DNA from: Rhodospirillaceae bacterium UBA4468
GTDB lineage: Bacteria > Pseudomonadota > Alphaproteobacteria > Rhodospirillales > Casp-alpha2
Reading direction: 5' to 3'
Length of the DNA: 29,417 nucleotides
Assembly (NCBI GenBank): GCA_002389385.1
Contig: DGOK01000092.1
Location: 1 to 29,417 of the forward strand
The notes below the pieces were generated by a model that saw only the letters and a program-made list of their open reading frames with translations, ran no database searches and was not told where the DNA came from. The position numbers were made by a program, and so were the translations under genes. Below are positions 8,005 to 15,432 of the stretch, one piece after another. How positions within the stretch are numbered: the stretch's first letter is position 1; each line of letters begins with the position of its first letter.

Positions 8005-9684
8005 ATGGCCAGTTACCAGTATTCATATGTCATGAAGGGTGTCTCAAAGACATTCCCAGGCGGCAAAGAAATCCTCAAGAATATCACCCTCTCTTTTATG
8101 CCTGATGCCAAGATTGGTGTCCTCGGTCAGAACGGTGCTGGTAAATCCACATTAATGAAAGTCATGGCTGGCCTTGATACGGATATCACAGGTGAAGCCT
8201 GGGCCGCCAAAGGTGTTCGCGTTGGTTATCTAGAGCAGGAACCTCACCTCGACCCAACGAAAACCGTTGAAGAGAACGTTACTGATGGTTTGGGCGGCGT
8301 TAAGGACCTACTCGACCGTTTCAACGAAATCAGCGCCAAGTTTGCTGAGCCGATGGAAGATGACGAGATGAATGCCGTCATTGCTGAGCAGGCCGAACTT
8401 CAAGAGCAGATCGATGCCGTTGATGGCTGGGATCTGGACCGTACTATCAGCATTGCGATGGATGCCCTGCGTTGCCCGCCTGCCGACAGCAGCGTCGAAA
8501 AGCTGTCTGGTGGTGAACGCCGTCGCGTCGCGCTTTGTCGGTTGCTTTTACAAAAGCCTGAAATGCTGCTCCTCGACGAACCAACAAACCACCTGGATGC
8601 AGAATCTGTGGCATGGCTTCAGCGCCATCTCAAAGACTACGAAGGCACCGTGGTTATGGTCACGCACGACCGGTACTTCCTCGACAACGTCACAGGCTGG
8701 ATTTTGGAAATCGACCGCGGTCGCGGCATCCCTTATGAAGGTAACTATTCCTCATGGCTTGAGCAGAAACAAAAGCGTCTTGCCCAGGAAGAGCGCGAAG
8801 AGTCCGCACGTCAACGCACCCTCGGCGAGGAACTCGAATGGATCAGACAGAGCCCCCGTGCCCGTCAGGCAAAATCCAAGGCCCGGATCACCGCATACGA
8901 GGATTTGCTCACAAAATCACAGGACATTGCACCTGGTTCATCACAGATCGTTATCCCGGCAGCCCCACGTTTGGGCGGCCTTGTGATTGAAGCCAATGAT
9001 ATCAGCAAAGCATTTGGCGACCGGTTACTTGTCGAAGGTTTGTCCTTCAAAATTCCACCCGGTGCCATCGTCGGCATCATCGGCCCGAACGGTGCCGGCA
9101 AGACGACCTTATTCCGCATGATTACCGAACAGGACAAGCCAGACGGCGGCGAAATCCGCGTCGGCGATACCGTTAAGCTTGGCTATGTTGATCAAAGCCG
9201 TGACTCCTTGGATCCGAATAAATCCGTATGGGAAGAAGTATCTGGCGGTCTCGACGAAATCGACCTCGGCAAGCGCAAGATGATGTCGCGCGCCTACGTC
9301 GCTCAGTTCAATTTTAAGGGTGGCGATCAACAAAAGAAAGTTGGCCAGCTATCCGGTGGAGAGCGTAACCGCGTGCACCTCGCCAACATGTTGAAGTCCG
9401 GCGCCAACGTTCTGATGCTCGACGAACCAACCAACGACCTGGACATCGACACACTCCGCGCCCTCGAAGAAGCGATCGCCGAGTTCGCCGGTTGCGTCCT
9501 GATCACGTCACACGATCGCTGGTTCCTCGACCGCTTGGCAACACACATCCTCGCCTTCGAAGGCGACAGCCACGTGGAATGGTTTGAAGGCAACTACGAG
9601 GACTACGAAGCCGACAAGAAACACCGCCTCGGCGAAGACGCCCTCGAGCCACACCGCATCAAGTACAAGCCTCTTACGCGCTAG
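8005..9684 (+). CDS. ettA: Energy-dependent translational throttle protein EttA (ABC-F ATPase)
   Basis: A complete 559-aa ABC-F protein with two ATPase cassettes and no membrane domain. Cassette 1 has Walker A GQNGAGKST (41-49), signature LSGGE (167-171) and Walker B LLLDEPTNHLD (188-198). A charged linker follows (EQKQKRLAQEEREESARQ to RQAKSKARITAYEDL). Cassette 2 has GPNGAGKTT (360-368), LSGGE (449-453) and VLMLDEPTNDLD with the switch THDR/SHDR histidines present. Overall length and the opening SYVMKGVSKTFPGGK are those of EttA, which binds the ribosomal E site and gates the first elongation step according to the ATP/ADP ratio. GGAG lies 8 nt before the ATG. It stands alone and intact between decayed genes, as expected for a core gene. 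Confidence 0.95.
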   Translation: MASYQYSYVMKGVSKTFPGGKEILKNITLSFMPDAKIGVLGQNGAGKSTLMKVMAGLDTDITGEAWAAKGVRVGYLEQEPHLDPTKTVEENVTDGLGGVKDLLDRFNEISAKFAEPMEDDEMNAVIAEQAELQEQIDAVDGWDLDRTISIAMDALRCPPADSSVEKLSGGERRRVALCRLLLQKPEMLLLDEPTNHLDAESVAWLQRHLKDYEGTVVMVTHDRYFLDNVTGWILEIDRGRGIPYEGNYSSWLEQKQKRLAQEEREESARQRTLGEELEWIRQSPRARQAKSKARITAYEDLLTKSQDIAPGSSQIVIPAAPRLGGLVIEANDISKAFGDRLLVEGLSFKIPPGAIVGIIGPNGAGKTTLFRMITEQDKPDGGEIRVGDTVKLGYVDQSRDSLDPNKSVWEEVSGGLDEIDLGKRKMMSRAYVAQFNFKGGDQQKKVGQLSGGERNRVHLANMLKSGANVLMLDEPTNDLDIDTLRALEEAIAEFAGCVLITSHDRWFLDRLATHILAFEGDSHVEWFEGNYEDYEADKKHRLGEDALEPHRIKYKPLTR

Positions 9685-9803
9685 GCCGGGAATAGCGTCT
9701 CAAGATCTTTAAACCGTAACGTCCGCTTCTGACCCGACTCAGATATTTTTTGAACAGCTTACCTGGTAATTCTAACTGCTTATCACCTGTGTGGATTATG
9801 GCC
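9681..9803 (-). pseudogene. Unrecognised gene remnant with internal frameshift
   Basis: On the minus strand one frame reads IIHTGDKQLELPGKLFKKY then LSRVRSGRY, and a one-base shift continues RFKDLETLFPA to a TAG at 9683-9681, overlapping the ettA stop on the other strand. The amphipathic, protein-like character and clean ending after the shift suggest the 3' end of a former gene. I do not recognise the family. It could instead be chance coding potential. Confidence 0.35.
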
Positions 9804-9806
9804 CGA

Positions 9807-10008
9807 TGCCATCATCCAGTGGTGTGCCTGGTGGTGGGAGCCGGAGGCCTTCATACCAAAAAAACCAAGAGCTTTGATCTTGGCCTTGTCCTGCGGCGGA
9901 ACGATCACCGTAATCATAGCGCCGCCATCAATTTTCCGCGCGGTATATTCCCAACCGTTGATCCCGCCCATGACAGCCGCGCTATCACCAATCAATACGA
10001 CAAACTTG
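9807..10008 (-). pseudogene. Inverted internal fragment resembling a zinc-type/quinone oxidoreductase
   Basis: The minus strand reads FVVLIGDSAAVMGGINGWEY, TARKIDGGAMITVIVPPQDK, AKIKALGFFGMKASGSHHQA. The GGAMITVIVPP plus ALGFFGMK pattern resembles the NADP-binding C-terminal part of medium-chain (MDR) dehydrogenases. The plus strand just to the right encodes a typical MDR C-terminus, so this piece is oriented opposite to its natural partner. No start codon or ribosome site belongs to it. The MDR assignment is tentative. Confidence 0.4.
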
Positions 10009-10077
10009 CGCGAAGCACAGCGGTTGATCGAAACAGGCAAAGCCCAAGGCAAGATCGTCATTAACGGCTTCGATTAA
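10000..10077 (+). pseudogene. C-terminal tail of an MDR (quinone oxidoreductase-like) enzyme
   Basis: TNLREAQRLIETGKAQGKIVINGFD ends at the TAA 10075-10077 in one frame (residues quoted in two parts: LREAQRLIETG and KAQGKIVINGFD). This EAQRLIETGKAQGKIV pattern is the usual end of zinc-binding or quinone MDR enzymes. The rest of the gene is missing from this strand. It lies 25 bp before an intact monooxygenase-like gene, which was probably its operon partner. Confidence 0.55.
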
Positions 10078-10102
10078 GCCACGTATTAAATAGGAGACGC
10101 TT

Positions 10103-10393
10103 ATGTCTAAACTCACCATCGTCGCCAATATCAAGGCCGCACCGGGTAAAATCGACCTGGTTAAAGCCGAGCTAGAAAAGCTTATTCCGATCACCCGCGC
10201 TGAGGCCGGCTGCATTCAATATGATCTGCATCAGGATAATGACAATCCTGCACATTTCATGTTTTACGAAAACTGGGAGTCCCGCGAATTGTGGCAGGCC
10301 CACATGAGCGCGCAGCACCTCAGTGACTATATGTCTGCCACGGAAGGTGCCATCGCAAATTTTATGCTAAATGAAATGACGCACGTGAGCTGA
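10103..10393 (+). CDS. Antibiotic biosynthesis monooxygenase-family protein (YgiN-like quinol monooxygenase)
   Basis: A complete 96-aa single-domain ABM protein with a dimeric ferredoxin-like fold. The typical order is seen: LTIVANIKAAPGKIDLVKAE, AGCIQYDLHQDNDNPAHFMF, YENWESRELWQAHMSAQHL. Family members such as E. coli YgiN act on quinols or other cyclic substrates without a cofactor; others are uncharacterised. AGGAG lies 7 nt before the ATG. The preceding oxidoreductase remnant suggests an earlier two-gene redox operon. Family assignment is strong; substrate unknown. Confidence 0.85.
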   Translation: MSKLTIVANIKAAPGKIDLVKAELEKLIPITRAEAGCIQYDLHQDNDNPAHFMFYENWESRELWQAHMSAQHLSDYMSATEGAIANFMLNEMTHVS

Positions 10394-10576
10394 TCACAAA
10401 TATACGCAACTGATATTCGTTCATCGCGAGGCAAATCCGTCATCTATACCAGAAAATTGGATCGTCACTTTGGCGTGATCACATACAAATATCTGGACGA
10501 TTGTCTCTTCACTCCCCATGTATGGCTTAACAAGTTACCATCAAAAGGTAGCAGATAAATTTATGAGGATTCTAGT
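10394..10576. promoter_or_regulatory. Upstream region of the yghU-like gene
   Basis: This 183-bp gap holds the promoter of the YghU-like gene; AGGA precedes its ATG by 7 nt. It contains GTGATCAC (10476-10483 approximately), a perfect short palindrome, and a related TGATCACA just after the ABM stop. No clear -35/-10 pair or terminator was found. Confidence 0.35.
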
Positions 10577-11440
10577 ATGAGCGATTCATTGACTTACACA
10601 CCCCCCGAAGTCTGGACATGGGATTCCGAGAACGGTGGCAAGTTCGCAAACATTAACCGTCCGATCTCAGGTGCAACCCACGAAAAGGAATTGCCGGTTG
10701 GCAAACACCCTTTGCAGCTTCATTCCAAAGGGACACCAAACGGCGTTAAAGTCACCATCATGCTCGAAGAGCTATTGGCCCTAGGTCATGAAGGTGCCGA
10801 GTACGACGCGCACATGATTGAAATTGGCGACGGCGATCAGTTCGGCAGTGGTTTCGTTGGCATTAATCCAAATTCGAAAATTCCAGCCCTCCTTGACCGG
10901 AGCACAGAAACACCAACGCACGTGTTCGAGTCTGGCGCGATCTTGATGTATCTGGCCGAGAAGTTTGATGCGTTTTTACCTAAGGAATTACCTGCCCGTA
11001 GCGAATGTTTGTCTTGGTTGTTCTGGCAGATGGGGAGTGCGCCTTATCTAGGTGGTGGCTTTGGTCATTTTTATCACTACGCGCCTGAGCCATATGAGTA
11101 CCCAATCAACCGGTTTACGATGGAAACCAAACGTCAACTGGACGTGCTCGACAAGCATCTTGCCGATAATCGCTATATGATCGGAGATGAATACACCATT
11201 GCAGACATCGCTATTTGGCCATGGTACGGCGTACTTTGCCTGGGCAAGCAATACAATGCGGGTAAGTTCCTCGATGTTGATTCTTATAAAAATATGCAGC
11301 GCTGGACCCGTGAAATCGGACAACGGGAAACCGTAATCCGTGGGCGTGCCGTCAATCGCTCAATCGGTGAAAAAAATGAGCAGTTACATGAACGTCATGA
11401 CGCCAGCGATTTTGATGGTGGTATCGGTGTTAAGATTTAA
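10577..11440 (+). CDS. yghU: YghU-like glutathione-dependent disulfide-bond oxidoreductase (GST family)
   Basis: A complete 287-aa protein, close to the 288 aa of E. coli YghU. The N-terminal extension TYTPPEVWTWDSENGGKFAN and NRPISGATHEKELPVGKHP are characteristic of this nu-class GST group. The thioredoxin domain follows with TPNGVKVTIMLEEL, NPNSKIPALLDR and ESGAILMYLAEKF, then the helical domain with NRYMIGDEYTIADIAIWPWY. YghU reduces disulfides and organic peroxides using glutathione and binds two GSH per subunit. The protein is cytosolic. It is probably monocistronic, with a hairpin downstream. Confidence 0.9.
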   Translation: MSDSLTYTPPEVWTWDSENGGKFANINRPISGATHEKELPVGKHPLQLHSKGTPNGVKVTIMLEELLALGHEGAEYDAHMIEIGDGDQFGSGFVGINPNSKIPALLDRSTETPTHVFESGAILMYLAEKFDAFLPKELPARSECLSWLFWQMGSAPYLGGGFGHFYHYAPEPYEYPINRFTMETKRQLDVLDKHLADNRYMIGDEYTIADIAIWPWYGVLCLGKQYNAGKFLDVDSYKNMQRWTREIGQRETVIRGRAVNRSIGEKNEQLHERHDASDFDGGIGVKI

Positions 11441-11482
11441 GGCTATTTAACCTTAAGTCTCGGATAAGAAAACAAATCGTCA

Positions 11483-11530
11483 TCGGGTGGGGTTCGAGAT
11501 TATTCTCGTATCTCACCCGAATGCGTTTTG
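11483..11530 (+). terminator. Candidate terminator after yghU-like gene
   Basis: Outer arms TCGGGTG (11483-11489) and CACCCGA (11514-11520) pair perfectly; inside them CGAGA and TCTCG form a second stem around TTAT. A short TTTT follows (ATGCGTTTTG). The structure is clear, the T-tract is weak, so termination may be partial. Confidence 0.55.
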
Positions 11531-11562
11531 AAACACGGCGACAAAGATTCCCAGGAAATCAT

Positions 11563-12032
11563 CTATTCCCAACGACTATCAGCCCAAGCAGCGATTGATA
11601 TAACGTGATGAACATCAATCCCATCATTCGTTAATGGAAAACGTACCAACGATTGTTCGAAGGGCACGAGCTCACCAAAATCATCCAGGTTAACCATCCC
11701 TTTCGATGCCATAGGTTTTTATTCTCAATAACCCATACATATTCACTCCATCCTACCTTCCCACGAAAATTTAGCTTTTGCTGAATGGATTCCCCCGTCT
11801 TATCAAAACCTTTTCGGATAACGTGTTCCGTACCCCAAAAGCGCATAATAAAATCAAGAGGGTTTCGCTTTACATCCGCAACCACGATGTAAGGGATTGT
11901 TTTTGGATCGAGTTCATCCAAATGAATATCACGCCACGACGGCGCAAAAGAATCTCCGTAGCGTTCGTTCCAATAGTCCTGAAACCCTTGTATCGCTGGC
12001 GTTAAAACGTCGGAAATCGGGATATTTTGCAA
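11563..12032 (-). pseudogene. PAS-domain protein (PAS_5-like) with a frameshift at an A-run
   Basis: The first frame reads LTPAIQGFQDYWNERYGDSF, APSWRDIHLDELDPKTIPYI, VVADVKRNPLDFIMRFWGTE, the layout of single-domain PAS proteins common in alphaproteobacteria (a W.. R..DldP..lp.ivv.dv....F..R..Gt). After WVIENKN the frame leaves the family pattern. A one-base shift at the AAAAA run near 11721 gives KPMASKGMVNLDDFGELVPF then EQSLVRFPLTNDG and HHVISIAAW, ending at a TAG at 11565-11563. One missing A explains the break. The start in the frame is a TTG at 12032 without a convincing ribosome site. Its ligand is unknown. Confidence 0.7.
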
Positions 12033-12097
12033 TTTATGTAAACATCTCTATTTCTGTGTCATCGACATCTAATCTCTACATTAAAGCATCAGCCTGA

Positions 12098-12138
12098 TCA
12101 CACTCGATAAATATGTGGTTAATTATACAAGAGTGTGA
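12098..12138. promoter_or_regulatory. 8-bp inverted repeat between sbtB-like and PAS genes
   Basis: TCACACTC (12098-12105) and GAGTGTGA (12131-12138) are perfect inverted repeats 25 bp apart in AT-rich DNA. The region is downstream of the sbtB-like stop and upstream of the PAS gene, so it may be an operator for the latter or a long-loop transcript end for the former. Confidence 0.45.
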
Positions 12139-12167
12139 GCCACGTTATTTACAAGAATACTAGCCTG

Positions 12168-12482
12168 CTAAAATCGATCTGGGCGGACAACATCCACTTC
12201 GGAAATTGTAATAAATCCAGACCGACGCTCTACAAATGGGAACACTGCATCAAGAACAGCATCTTTAAATTGAATATCAATAATACACATCACCACATAC
12301 ATGCCATCTGCATCACTGATTTGTCCGTCTCGAGACCAGACGCCGTGTGCACCACTCCCAGCATGAACTGGCACAACGGTGAAACCTCTGACGCCTTCTT
12401 GAGCATCAAGAAGTTCTGTCAGACTTGGCACCAAAGCTTGTTCAATAACTATTTCTACGCGGTTCTTACGGTATGTTTGCAT
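12168..12482 (-). CDS. sbtB: PII-like regulatory protein of the SbtB type
   Basis: A complete 104-aa PII-superfamily protein (NRVEIVIEQALVPSLTELLD, a T-loop region GSGAHGVWSRDG, then GMYVVMCIIDIQFKDAVLDA and a C-terminal strand). In cyanobacteria SbtB is a trimer that binds AMP, ADP or cAMP and gates the bicarbonate transporter SbtA. Position 24 bp after the SbtA gene on the same strand supports that role here. The C-terminal Cys-containing motif known from cyanobacterial SbtB is absent. GAGGA lies about 10 nt before the ATG. The gene is intact although its transporter partner is broken. Confidence 0.82.
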   Translation of the reverse strand: MQTYRKNRVEIVIEQALVPSLTELLDAQEGVRGFTVVPVHAGSGAHGVWSRDGQISDADGMYVVMCIIDIQFKDAVLDAVFPFVERRSGFITISEVDVVRPDRF

Positions 12483-12506
12483 AGGCTTTATTCCTCAACA
12501 TTCATT

Positions 12507-13491
12507 TTAGAATAACCAGTCCGCAATCGCGACATAGAGTGGAATACCGACAATTACATTAAATGGGAACGTCACACCAAGCGATAAAGTGACGTAAATA
12601 GATGGGTTTGCCTCAGGAAGTGCCAAGCGCATAGCCGCAGGTACGGCGATGTATGAAGCCGAAGCTGACAACACCATCATTAAAGCCTTACCTGCAATCG
12701 ACATATCGAGTGGCCAGACCGCCAGCATCATCAATCCCGCACCAATAAGTGGCATGTACAATCCAAAGAGTATCGTACCCTTATCAAGCGCACGTCGATT
12801 TTGAGCCAAACCACGCCCAGCAACGGCACCCATATCAAGTAAGAACAGACACAATACGCCTTTGAATGGATCAACAATAAATGGCTTCACATCAGACAAT
12901 CCGTCTGACCCTGTCATCCAGCCAATCGCGAACACCCCCAACAAAGCGACGATAGATCCGTTGAGGACCGCCTCTCGCATAGACAAGGCTCTCGGTTCAC
13001 CTTTTCCACTCGTTGCCCCAGCTTTGATGTGACGCAATCCAGAGACCAGCAACAATTGCGGGCGCCTCCATCGCTGCGGCAATCGCAACCAAATATCCTT
13101 CGGCGCTGTCACCACGGTCGGTTAACACCTGAGATGCTGTTAGAAACGTGACAATACTTATAGAACCGTAATGGGCCGCAACGGCAGCTGCATCAACCTG
13201 AACGAGGCCACTCGTCATTCGAAGCAATCGATAGCCAATGAATGGAAGCAGCGCACTCAGTGCAATTCCAACAACGATGGGCATGATTGCGCCAAGCCCA
13301 GCGCCACTTTCCGTCATGCCGACGCCGCCTTTAAAACCAATGGCGATCATCAGGTAAAGTGCTACCGTTTTTGCCACCGGTTGCGGCAACGTCAGATCAA
13401 CACGCACAAGGGCCGCAATGAAACCCAGCGCGAAGAACAACACCATCGGAGATGTCAGATTCTCAATCGCAATCTGAACAAACGCTTCCAT
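12507..13491 (-). pseudogene. sbtA: SbtA-type sodium-dependent bicarbonate transporter, frameshifted
   Basis: Two overlapping minus-strand frames make up one SbtA-family permease of about 325 aa. Frame 1 (13491 on) has NLTSPMVLFFALGFIAALVR, PVAKTVALYLMIAIGFKGGV and VDAAAVAAHYGSISIVTFLT, the last being diagnostic. Frame 2 carries REAVLNGSIVALLGVFAIGW, PFKGVLCLFLLDMGAVAGRG and SASASYIAVPAAMRLALPEA. The switch lies near GGAAAAGG (13001-13007); one A fewer would fuse the frames (EWKGEPRALSM). AGGAT precedes the ATG by about 9 nt. SbtA imports bicarbonate with sodium across the inner membrane. The gene is preceded by nhaA (21 bp) and followed by sbtB (24 bp). A sequencing error cannot be excluded. 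Confidence 0.8.
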
Positions 13492-13512
13492 GCCGTATTT
13501 ATCCTATGCGGA

Positions 13513-14294
13513 TCACGCTGCTGAGGAGGCCGTACCTGTTTCAGCGGAGCTTCTCCCCGCAAATCGTAAGATCAAGTATCCAACAACACCCGAGACGATA
13601 CTACCCGAAAGTACACCAATTCGAACAGCACGTGCATGCTCTGGGTCATCAAACGCCAGGGTTCCAATGAACAAGCTCATGGTAAATCCAATACCCGTGA
13701 GCAATGCGACGCCGTAGATGTGCTTAGAGTTACTCCCCTTCGGAAGCCGACATACGTTCGTTTTGATTGCAATCCATGCAAAGCCGAAGACGCCGAGCTG
13801 TTTACCAACGAATAATCCAAGTGCAATACCCAAAGGTAGTGGCTCCAACAAGGCAAGAACGCCCAACGCAAAAGCAATGTCCGTTGCAGCTGGAATTGCC
13901 CAGCCACGCATTTCTTCGGGCGAGCTCCAGTTGAAAAAGACAAAAACAAGTGCAGGCATCGCCATACCACCAACGACAGCAATAGCTGGTAACGCAGCTT
14001 CTCTTGGATCAGATAAATGCCCGTCCATTAATTCTCGTTTAATCTCAAGTGCCACAAAGAAGAAGAAGATTGCCATAAGGCCATCGTTAATCCACAGCAG
14101 CAAAGGCTTTGCGATAATAAGCGCGCCAATCTGCAACTTCATTGGCGTCTCTAAAAGACCATCATAGAGCCAGGCCAGCGATGAGTTATCTAGAACCAGC
14201 GCCAGAATTACCGCTAGAAATAATATTACACCTGGCGCAGCATCATGCTGAAAAATTTCTGGAAGCCTGTGGCCGATGAAGAACTATTAGGCAT
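13513..14294 (-). pseudogene. nhaA: NhaA sodium/proton antiporter with frameshift and loss of catalytic Asp pair
   Basis: The start ATG at 14294 gives MPNSSSSATGFQKFF, then a one-base shift at a T-run (TTTTT near 14251) leads to HDAAPGVILFLAVILALVLD and YDGLLETP, the usual NhaA opening. Next come WINDGLMAIFFFFVALEIKR, GWAIPAATDIAFALGVLALL and, immediately, PLPLGIALGLFVGKQLGVFG. In E. coli NhaA these last two blocks are separated by roughly 140 residues that include the IIDDL segment with Asp163/Asp164. That stretch is absent, in frame. The C-terminal GIGFTMSLFIGTLAF helix is retained. Antiport should be impossible without the Asp pair. It is first gene of the nhaA-sbtA-sbtB unit. Confidence 0.85.
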
Positions 14295-14319
14295 GAGATA
14301 AACCTTATATATATTAAGC

Positions 14320-14376
14320 TATAAACAGATATGTAATACTTGTAATGTTTATAAACAAATATAAAATTATATAAAC
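14320..14376. promoter_or_regulatory. Phased TATAAAC direct repeats between nhaA and HTH gene
   Basis: TATAAAC occurs at 14320-14326, 14350-14356 and 14370-14376, 30 and 20 bp apart, so on the same DNA face. The first two repeats extend: ATAAACAGATATGTAAT versus ATAAACAAATATAAAAT. The 118-bp divergent spacer is very AT-rich and must contain both promoters. Repeats of this kind could bind the adjacent small HTH protein, but AT-richness alone makes such matches more likely. Confidence 0.45.
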
Positions 14377-14412
14377 TTCCATTAATTTGAGAATAAAGCA
14401 CACACCGGAAAA

Positions 14413-14616
14413 ATGCCAATGCTATCCAAACCAATGCTCACTGTTCATGAAATTGCTAACCTGCTTAAGATGCGCGAAAGCACAGTCCGAGCATGGATAC
14501 GTGATGGCGACTTACGGGCGATTAAAATGGGACGTGACTGGCGTGTTTCAGTCAAAGATCTCGAAGCGTTCATGGATGACCACGCCAACCGCCCCGCAGA
14601 TGATAACGAAGATTAA
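14413..14616 (+). CDS. Excisionase/MerR-like helix-turn-helix protein
   Basis: A 67-aa protein with the HTH_17 layout: MLTVHEIANLLKMRESTVRA then WIRDGDLRAIKMGRDWRVSV and KDLEAFMDD. The domain binds DNA as a short winged helix and is found both in phage excisionases and in stand-alone regulators. There is no integrase or attachment site nearby, so a transcriptional role is more likely than excision. It is divergent from nhaA across the repeat-bearing spacer. Start 14413 follows GGAAAA; the ATG at 14419 is possible too. Confidence 0.8.
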   Translation: MPMLSKPMLTVHEIANLLKMRESTVRAWIRDGDLRAIKMGRDWRVSVKDLEAFMDDHANRPADDNED

Positions 14617-14634
14617 ATAAAGTACCTGAAACGC

Positions 14635-15255
14635 CTATGAGCGGGGCTTCGCGCCTAACGAAGTCACAAACTCAACCAATGCTTCATATGGTTGAGCACC
14701 CACAACACCCTGACCTTCACTCACAAACGTCGGCACGCCCGTTACGCCATAACTGTGCGACTTCGCCCAATCGGCATCAACGACATCCTTGAAACTACGG
14801 TCATCAATCACAGCTTTGGTCGCTGTTTCGTCAAGACCAACAGACTTCACGACGTCCAGAATCACATCAGCGTCACCGATGTTACGGCGATCGACGAAAT
14901 ATGCCTTGTAAAACTTATCATGTATTTTCTCGCCACCAGGCTGTGTATCAGCCCATGACCCAACCTCTTGGGCCATGCGGCTATTATATGTGTGGCTGCG
15001 GTCTTTAAATGGAAGGCCATCAGCTTCCATGAGGCCATGCATGCGCATGTTCTTAATCTGAATTTCTTCTGGCCCACATGAAAACAGGTCCATCAGAGCT
15101 CTGCCCTCTTGAGGAGTATCTGGATGAAGTGGAAAATGTATCAATTTAACATTGATATCATAATTTTCCTTGAGCTTTTTGACCCGATTATCACCAAGAT
15201 AACACCAGGGACACACGTAATCTGAGAAAACTTCAAGCGTAATAGGATTACTCAT
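14635..15255 (-). CDS. DsbA-family (FrnE-like) thiol oxidoreductase
   Basis: A 206-aa cytosolic protein starting at the ATG 15255. It opens ITLEVFSDYVCPWCYLGDNR with the redox motif C15-P-W-C18, and has the helical insertion (MRMHGLMEADGLPF, RSHTYNSRMAQEVG) and the cis-Pro loop TGVPTFVSEGQGVVGAQPYE. This is the layout of FrnE and 2-hydroxychromene-2-carboxylate isomerase relatives; with a CxxC intact, a disulfide or glutathione-linked redox role is more likely than isomerase. There is no signal peptide; an upstream frame extension (to 15315) lacks one as well. AAGGGC lies about 8 nt upstream of the ATG. The 3' end is convergent with the HTH gene. Confidence 0.85.
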   Translation of the reverse strand: MSNPITLEVFSDYVCPWCYLGDNRVKKLKENYDINVKLIHFPLHPDTPQEGRALMDLFSCGPEEIQIKNMRMHGLMEADGLPFKDRSHTYNSRMAQEVGSWADTQPGGEKIHDKFYKAYFVDRRNIGDADVILDVVKSVGLDETATKAVIDDRSFKDVVDADWAKSHSYGVTGVPTFVSEGQGVVGAQPYEALVEFVTSLGAKPRS

Positions 15256-15432
15256 TATTTGTGCCCTTTTGGTTGGCGTGTAACAGAAACGTAGGGTGCA
15301 GCCTCTAAAATACAAGCCGTTTTCTTATAATGGCGCCGCCCAGCCTGCCCGGAAGGTATCCTTAACCTTTTCGGTGGTTAATGTTACAATCAGGCCTCTG
15401 TTGATAGGCCATTAACATAAAGGATCATCGAT
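15256..15432. promoter_or_regulatory. Divergent promoter region, FrnE-like / small membrane protein
   Basis: The gap includes a good -10-like TATAAT on the plus strand at 15326-15331, without a clear -35, and a 5-bp hairpin GGCCT-N7-AGGCC near 15393-15410. AAAGGATC provides the ribosome site of the plus-strand gene. Confidence 0.35.

Noticed and set aside
14413..14616. Excisionase-like protein as sign of a prophage or integrative element
   Set aside because: No integrase, attachment repeats, tRNA or phage genes are visible nearby; the domain is common in ordinary small regulators.
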